Shown here: piece after piece, positions 59,840-64,000 of the stretch
How positions within the stretch are numbered: the first letter of the stretch is position 1
Layout of the letters: each line of letters opens with the position of its first letter
DNA from: JAXGXQ01 sp040772685
GTDB taxonomy: Bacteria > Bacillota > Clostridia > Saccharofermentanales > UBA5734
Length of the DNA: 64,000 nucleotides
Assembly: GCA_040772685.1 (NCBI GenBank)
Contig: JAXGXQ010000004.1
Coordinates: forward strand, 1 to 64,000
Direction: 5' to 3'
Made by a program: the position numbers and the translations under genes
Notes under the pieces: model-generated
The model's input: only the letters and a program-made list of their open reading frames with translations
Databases searched by the model: none
What the model was told of the DNA's origin: nothing

Positions 59840-59868
59840 ATATTAACACGGTTATTACGGATTGTCAG
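59840..59868 (-). promoter_or_regulatory. Promoter of the lipoprotein gene
   Basis: On the minus strand CTGACA, 17 bases, then TAATAT, giving a leader of about 60 bases. The AT-rich bases 59870-59960 hold no other element I can name. Confidence 0.6.
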
Positions 59869-59967
59869 TATATTTTCTAGAAAAAATCAAGAAAATTTAA
59901 CTTAAATCTACTTCAGTTATTTTCTGGGGATATTTTTAGATAATCCGTACACGTTTGAGGCCCAAAA

Positions 59968-60006
59968 GCCGAACTCACTCAGTCAGGCTGACGAAGTGAA
60001 TTCGGC
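59968..60006 (-). terminator. Terminator-like hairpin after the SNF2 helicase gene
   Basis: GCCGAATTCACTT pairs with TGAGTGAGTTCGGC (two mismatches), then TTTT on the minus strand. The T-run is short, so efficiency may be moderate. Confidence 0.65.
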
Positions 60007-60024
60007 CCCAAAAACGCAAACTGA

Positions 60025-63000
60025 TCAATTTTCGAATAAGGCGCGGATTTCTTCCAAAGACATTTGCGACAAGAAATTTTGACCAGGTGTGACAACAGTA
60101 TCAAGCAGCTCTTTTTTCTTGCTCTTCAAATTATTGATTTTTTCTTCAATTGAGTTACGGGTCACCAGCTTAAACACCTGCACTACGTTTTCCTGTCCGA
60201 TCCGATAGGCGCGGTCGGTTGCCTGGTCTTCCACTGCCGGGTTCCACCAGGGGTCGTAATGAATAACTGTGTCGGCTCCGGTCAGGTTGAGCCCCGTACC
60301 GCCGGACCGCAGTGAGATCAGGAATAATTCGCCTTCACCTTCGTTAAAACGCTGAACTTGCGACAGGCGCTCCTCCGCTGGAACCTGACCGTCTATATAG
60401 AATGGTTTTCGTCCAAGTTCCTGCTGGCGCGTGCGGATTATTTCCAGCATGCTGGTAAAAGCAGAAAAGACCAATACCCGGTGTCCAGCTGCAAAGCTGT
60501 CAGCCAGAAGCTCCTCCAATAAAAGCAATTTTCCGCTTTCGCCATTGTAATCGGGTTCACACAAGACAGGGTCGCAGCAAATCTGACGCAAGCGGGTTAA
60601 CAGGGTCAGGATAAATATCTGGCTGTGAGCCAGCCCTTTATCATTAACCTCAGTTTCAAAAGCTTTACGCGCGTCCTGTAGATAACTGTCATATACTGCA
60701 CGTTGTTTTTCTGTCATATCGCAGACAGTTTCAGTTTCAATTTTATCGGGTAATTCACGCAGCACATCATGCTTCATCCGCCGCAGAATAAACGGCTTGA
60801 TTTGATGATGCAGAGCGTCGACAGCTTCCTGACAGCCCTCACGCTGAATCGGTATTTCGTAAAGCTTCTGGAAGCGGTTGCGGGAGAAAAGATAGCCAGG
60901 CAGGATGAAATCAAATAGTGACCAAAGCTCCGTCAGTGAGTTTTCAATCGGGGTGCCTGTCAACGCGAAATAACGGTCAGCCCGGACTTTTTTAACGCTG
61001 CGGGCGTTCAAGGTATCAGGATTTTTAATGTTTTGGGCTTCATCAATAAAGCAGCTGGCGAAGGCGTGTTCGCCGATCAGGTCAATATCGCGCCGCATCA
61101 GGGAGTATGAAGTAATCACAAGAGCGTGTTTGTCGACAGTATCCCACAGCTCGGTCCGAGCTTGTTTGAGGCCATCAACAACCAGTACCGGCAGCTTAGG
61201 CACAAATTTCCCAGCTTCACTTTGCCAGTTATAAACCAGGCTGGTGGGTGCAACTATTAACGTCGGCAGCTTCTTTTTGCGGTAGGTGTGAACTACATAG
61301 GCCAGGGTCTGCAGTGTTTTGCCCAAGCCCATGTCGTCAGCCAGAATGCCGCCAAGTCCGAATTGGTCGAGCGACACCAGCCACTGGAAACCGGCTTTCT
61401 GGTAAGGCCGCAACAAAGACCCGAGCGGGGAAGGAACGCGGACTTTCATGTCTCTGGTATTAGTTATCCGGTCGACCAGCAAACGATAAGGTTCATTGGT
61501 TTTAATCCGGTCGCTGTGTGTTTCCGCTATGGCAGCGAGCGCCAGTGCCCGGTATTGTGGCAGGACATTTTCTGCTGCATTGGGATTTGCGCCATACAAA
61601 CTCAGCGCGTCGGTAACTGCCAGAATAAAATCGCGATCATTTGCATCGAGTAATTGAAACGACCCATCTGCCAGACGGATATAAGGCCGTTTTTCCCGCA
61701 AACCGCGAATATAGGCGCCTACAGCAACGCGGCTCATACCTGCCCAGTTGCCTTTAACTGCCAGTGTCTGTTTATTTGGATCCAGTTGAATAGAATAGCG
61801 GACTTGCGGTGGCTGGACAATGCGTAAACGAACCATTGCCGGCGTAAGTTTGATTGCAGCTGTGTCGCGCAGTGAATCGAGTCCGGTTGCTAAAAATTCA
61901 TAGCAAAGATCCGCGTCTGCAAGCCTCAAGGAGGTTCCGTGCTTCTGGAAACCCATTGATTTTAACTGTTGCAAAACGCTTGCTTCACCTGCCGGATCAC
62001 GGACAATCAACAAATCCGCTTCAGCCTGTGTATTTGCGATTTGTGCATCCGGTTGAAGCTCAGAGGAATCCGATTTACCAGCTTTGGCTTTACCTGTTGC
62101 GGCCAACCTGTTTCCCTTATCCTGTTTTGTCGGGTCACTAAACGACTGGACGGTGTTGTCGGTCGCCGTTATGCTTGCTGTCGCGGTTGCAGCCCTTAAC
62201 GCCCGGGGGGGCTGGGCCGGCGGATACAACGGCAAAGCTTGACTGCCATATTGGTAAACGACATTAACGCGGATGGCGTCATCGCGCCAGTCGAGTGTCA
62301 GCTGGGTCTCCAGAGGCGCAATCAGCAGGCGTTTCTCCAAGGCGGGATCAAGCAGAATCGGGCAGATTTTCTCAAGCTGCGGCCGGATTTCACTCAGCAG
62401 GATCAGCAGTTCTTCCCGGTTGATTGTTATGCTGTGGGCATCAGCGGTGCCAAGCATACTCAGTATTGGTTCACACAGCTGAATACTTGCACGCGGCGGC
62501 AGATAGAAAGTGTCGCCGAACAAATACACATTGCGCGTTGCAGTAATCTGTGAGAGCGGTTTGGCTGCAACCAGTGTCAACCGGAACCGCTCGTCAGTAC
62601 CCTTGGACACTTTGCTGCCAACCGCAGCGCCGACTTCCGAGTCTGGCTCGTCTGCCTCTTGTTCCAACTTCAAACTGATCGGCAAGGGTTCACAGCTTAC
62701 TTTAAATGGATTGCTGCGATCTTCACGTGCGGAAATCCAGCCGGCATCTGTTAAATCAGGTGCCAATTTTAAAAATTTTGCTAAACGGCTGGCGTTGAGG
62801 ACCAGGTATTTATTTTGGGCTGCATTGCGTGAGGTGCCGAACACAGATTTGTAATCTGCTTCATAAGCTTCCTGAATCAATTTGATCAGTGCCTGGTCCG
62901 GTTCAGCAAAAGTATGTACCAGCGGATCGAAAGTGAAGCGCTGATCAAGTTCAAGCGCCTGGTCGCGTGTTACCGCCTCAGCGAATTGCTCAGCGTTGGT

Positions 63001-63561
63001 TACCGGAAACAGGTGTTCTGTTCCAAGCGCAAAACCAAGATAAGGCATGGAATTGGCGGTGAGCGGGCAATATAATGTCACCCGCAGTTTGACCGGCTGT
63101 TTATTGTGTTTATCAGCGAGTTCAGCAGCACGCTGCAGGCGAGCAATAAAATCACGCGCCTTTAAGCGGCTGCGACGCAGGTTTTGCGACGCAGCGCTGC
63201 TACTGTGACGAACCTGTTCAGCAGTATTTTCGATCGGCTTTTCAGCCGGAGTTATGTGGGTTTTTGCACTGCCGTACTGGTCAACGCAATACAAAAGCAC
63301 GGCAACTATGTGCTTGCAAAAACCCCAATATGAAGAAAAAGCGTTACAGGTGCATATGGCATCGTGTAATTCTCCTGAGCGGGTAATGATTACACGTACC
63401 TGGTATATTCTGGTGCCATTGACCTGGGCTTGAACCAACCCTTTTTTTTGATCAAAACTGATGCTTTGTACGTGCCCGTCACGATAATAGGCGCGTCCCT
63501 TCATATATGTAGGCCCATTGGTTGAGCGTTCGCGAATTGAGTCGATACCTAGTTGAAACAT
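60025..63561 (-). CDS. SWIM zinc finger SNF2-family DNA translocase
   Basis: A 1178-residue protein. The N-terminus has a SWIM zinc finger (ICTCNAFSSYWGFCKHIVA: CxCx8-10CxH, about residues 70-88). A long middle part (about 200-680) is the bacterial SNF2-associated domain, interrupted at about 440-500 by an Ala/Thr/Lys-rich low-complexity insert. The helicase core has LADDMGLGKTLQTLAYV (Walker A, about 742-758), CFIDEAQNIKNP (DEAQ), FALTGTPIENSLTELW (motif III) and, in the second lobe, LFLISLRSGGTGLNLTGAD and DPWWNPAVEDQATDRAYRIGQ. This is the usual layout of bacterial RapA/SNF2-like ATPases. Target unknown; no restriction or defence partner gene is adjacent. Confidence 0.94.
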   Translation of the reverse strand: MFQLGIDSIRERSTNGPTYMKGRAYYRDGHVQSISFDQKKGLVQAQVNGTRIYQVRVIITRSGELHDAICTCNAFSSYWGFCKHIVAVLLYCVDQYGSAKTHITPAEKPIENTAEQVRHSSSAASQNLRRSRLKARDFIARLQRAAELADKHNKQPVKLRVTLYCPLTANSMPYLGFALGTEHLFPVTNAEQFAEAVTRDQALELDQRFTFDPLVHTFAEPDQALIKLIQEAYEADYKSVFGTSRNAAQNKYLVLNASRLAKFLKLAPDLTDAGWISAREDRSNPFKVSCEPLPISLKLEQEADEPDSEVGAAVGSKVSKGTDERFRLTLVAAKPLSQITATRNVYLFGDTFYLPPRASIQLCEPILSMLGTADAHSITINREELLILLSEIRPQLEKICPILLDPALEKRLLIAPLETQLTLDWRDDAIRVNVVYQYGSQALPLYPPAQPPRALRAATATASITATDNTVQSFSDPTKQDKGNRLAATGKAKAGKSDSSELQPDAQIANTQAEADLLIVRDPAGEASVLQQLKSMGFQKHGTSLRLADADLCYEFLATGLDSLRDTAAIKLTPAMVRLRIVQPPQVRYSIQLDPNKQTLAVKGNWAGMSRVAVGAYIRGLREKRPYIRLADGSFQLLDANDRDFILAVTDALSLYGANPNAAENVLPQYRALALAAIAETHSDRIKTNEPYRLLVDRITNTRDMKVRVPSPLGSLLRPYQKAGFQWLVSLDQFGLGGILADDMGLGKTLQTLAYVVHTYRKKKLPTLIVAPTSLVYNWQSEAGKFVPKLPVLVVDGLKQARTELWDTVDKHALVITSYSLMRRDIDLIGEHAFASCFIDEAQNIKNPDTLNARSVKKVRADRYFALTGTPIENSLTELWSLFDFILPGYLFSRNRFQKLYEIPIQREGCQEAVDALHHQIKPFILRRMKHDVLRELPDKIETETVCDMTEKQRAVYDSYLQDARKAFETEVNDKGLAHSQIFILTLLTRLRQICCDPVLCEPDYNGESGKLLLLEELLADSFAAGHRVLVFSAFTSMLEIIRTRQQELGRKPFYIDGQVPAEERLSQVQRFNEGEGELFLISLRSGGTGLNLTGADTVIHYDPWWNPAVEDQATDRAYRIGQENVVQVFKLVTRNSIEEKINNLKSKKKELLDTVVTPGQNFLSQMSLEEIRALFEN

Positions 63562-63663
63562 TAATACTCCTCGTTCTTATCGCGCCGCGCAGCAGGCAGA
63601 GCGTGCCGCGGCGTAAGCATATACGTCGATAATTCTATCACAGTTCAGCATGCAGGTGAATGA

Positions 63664-63692
63664 TTGGATTGACTGCTGACCTTTGGTATAAT
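63664..63692 (+). promoter_or_regulatory. Promoter of the MATE gene
   Basis: TTGGAT, 17 bases, then TATAAT with an extended TGG. The transcript begins near 63699. Confidence 0.65.
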
Positions 63693-63747
63693 ATATGATT
63701 GTTGTCTGCTTAAGGCGGATGCATTGTGTGCAGGCATTGTTCTCGTG

Positions 63748-64000
63748 ATGTCAGAAAGGCGTGAAAAATTGGCGATGAAATCGTTGATCCGGCAAAATAA
63801 GGATTTACCGGAAATATTGCGGATTACTGGTCCGGCTTTTGTTGAGTTAGTTATGACAGCGCTGTTTGGTATGGTCGACATGATCATGCTGGGACAAACT
63901 GCTGATTCTGCAATTGCCATAGCTGCTGTAGGTTTGACCAATAACCCAATCAACCTTTTCCTCGGCTTGTTTGCCGCAGTCAATATTGGTACCACCACCG
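63748..64000 (+). CDS. MATE family efflux transporter, 3' end outside window
   Basis: The frame is open to the right edge. The visible 84 residues read as a MATE N-terminus: a short basic lead, then DLPEILRITGPAFVELVMTA and LFGMVDMIMLGQTADSAIAI, followed by VGLTNNPINLFLGLFAAVNI. The first two helices and the VDMIMLG segment with the conserved Asp are the hallmark of the NorM/DinF-type transporters. ATG 63748 is used; GTG 63745 and ATG 63775 are alternatives, since no strong ribosome binding site decides. Substrate unknown. Confidence 0.85.
   Translation, partial: MSERREKLAMKSLIRQNKDLPEILRITGPAFVELVMTALFGMVDMIMLGQTADSAIAIAAVGLTNNPINLFLGLFAAVNIGTTT

Noticed and set aside
60025..63561. SNF2 helicase as part of a defence island
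   Set aside because: No methylase, nuclease, integrase or other defence gene is adjacent in the visible sequence; SWIM-SNF2 proteins are common as single chromosomal genes.
63645..63998. 117-codon open frame antisense to the MATE gene at the right edge
   Set aside because: The plus strand shows a clear MATE N-terminus and a promoter; the antisense frame has no recognisable features.

Overview
The window reads as chromosome from a low-to-mid GC member of the Bacillota, most likely class Clostridia. The reasons are the gene orders yaaO-like/tmk/darA/holB/ricT/rsmI/metG/tatD, tig-clpP-clpX, secG-rnr and ireB-ruvX-DUF1292, strong AGGAGG-type ribosome binding sites, frequent TTG/GTG starts, and an HPr-like protein without its active-site histidine. 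Genus cannot be set from the sequence alone. I see no phage, insertion sequence, CRISPR array or rRNA.

Layout. 1-4.4 kb: a membrane-anchored extracytoplasmic protein cut by the window edge, a MORN-repeat protein and a ZIP metal transporter. 4.4-10 kb: a soluble hybrid histidine kinase, a zinc alcohol dehydrogenase, an MFS transporter and an aldo/keto reductase. 9.9-20.8 kb: a prepilin peptidase (minus strand), the protein quality control set tig-clpP-clpX, then a compact Gram-positive Tad/Flp pilus locus that opens with an unusual Ser/Thr-kinase/TadZ-like fusion. 20.8-24.3 kb: an AraC regulator and the folate operon folE-folP-folB-folK. 24.4-34.4 kb: an Arg-rich disordered protein, then the replication/translation cluster from the decarboxylase to TatD, with a small ferredoxin inside it. 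34.5-34.9 kb: tRNA-Val, tRNA-Asp and tRNA-Phe.

34.9-38.7 kb (minus): a three-gene ABC-2 exporter behind a CofE-like ligase. 38.9-41.9 kb: a yybP-ykoY-type (manganese) riboswitch in front of a P-type cation ATPase. 41.9-51.6 kb: secG, rnr, an HPr-like gene, mtaB, ireB, an aldo/keto reductase-ferredoxin, ruvX, two DUF1292 genes, a DUF2156-like gene, a CPBP protease and asnA. 51.6-54.7 kb: a 1029-residue anchored protein with a beta-propeller, a CBM-like part and a glycosidase-like part. 54.8-64 kb: tRNA-Val, a PRTase-like gene, then minus-strand CHAD, KDPG aldolase-VOC fusion, ApbE, an FMN-binding-type lipoprotein and a SNF2 helicase; a MATE transporter runs off the end.

How it fits together. 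Most of the window is core housekeeping. The less ordinary parts are the Tad locus with its kinase fusion and a prepilin peptidase whose second catalytic Asp is replaced by Asn; the metal-related features (His/Asp tail on trigger factor, ZIP transporter, Mn riboswitch with ATPase, Cys-rich DUF1292); and the 1029-residue surface protein. All functions are inferred from motifs and gene order read by eye; no database search was run.
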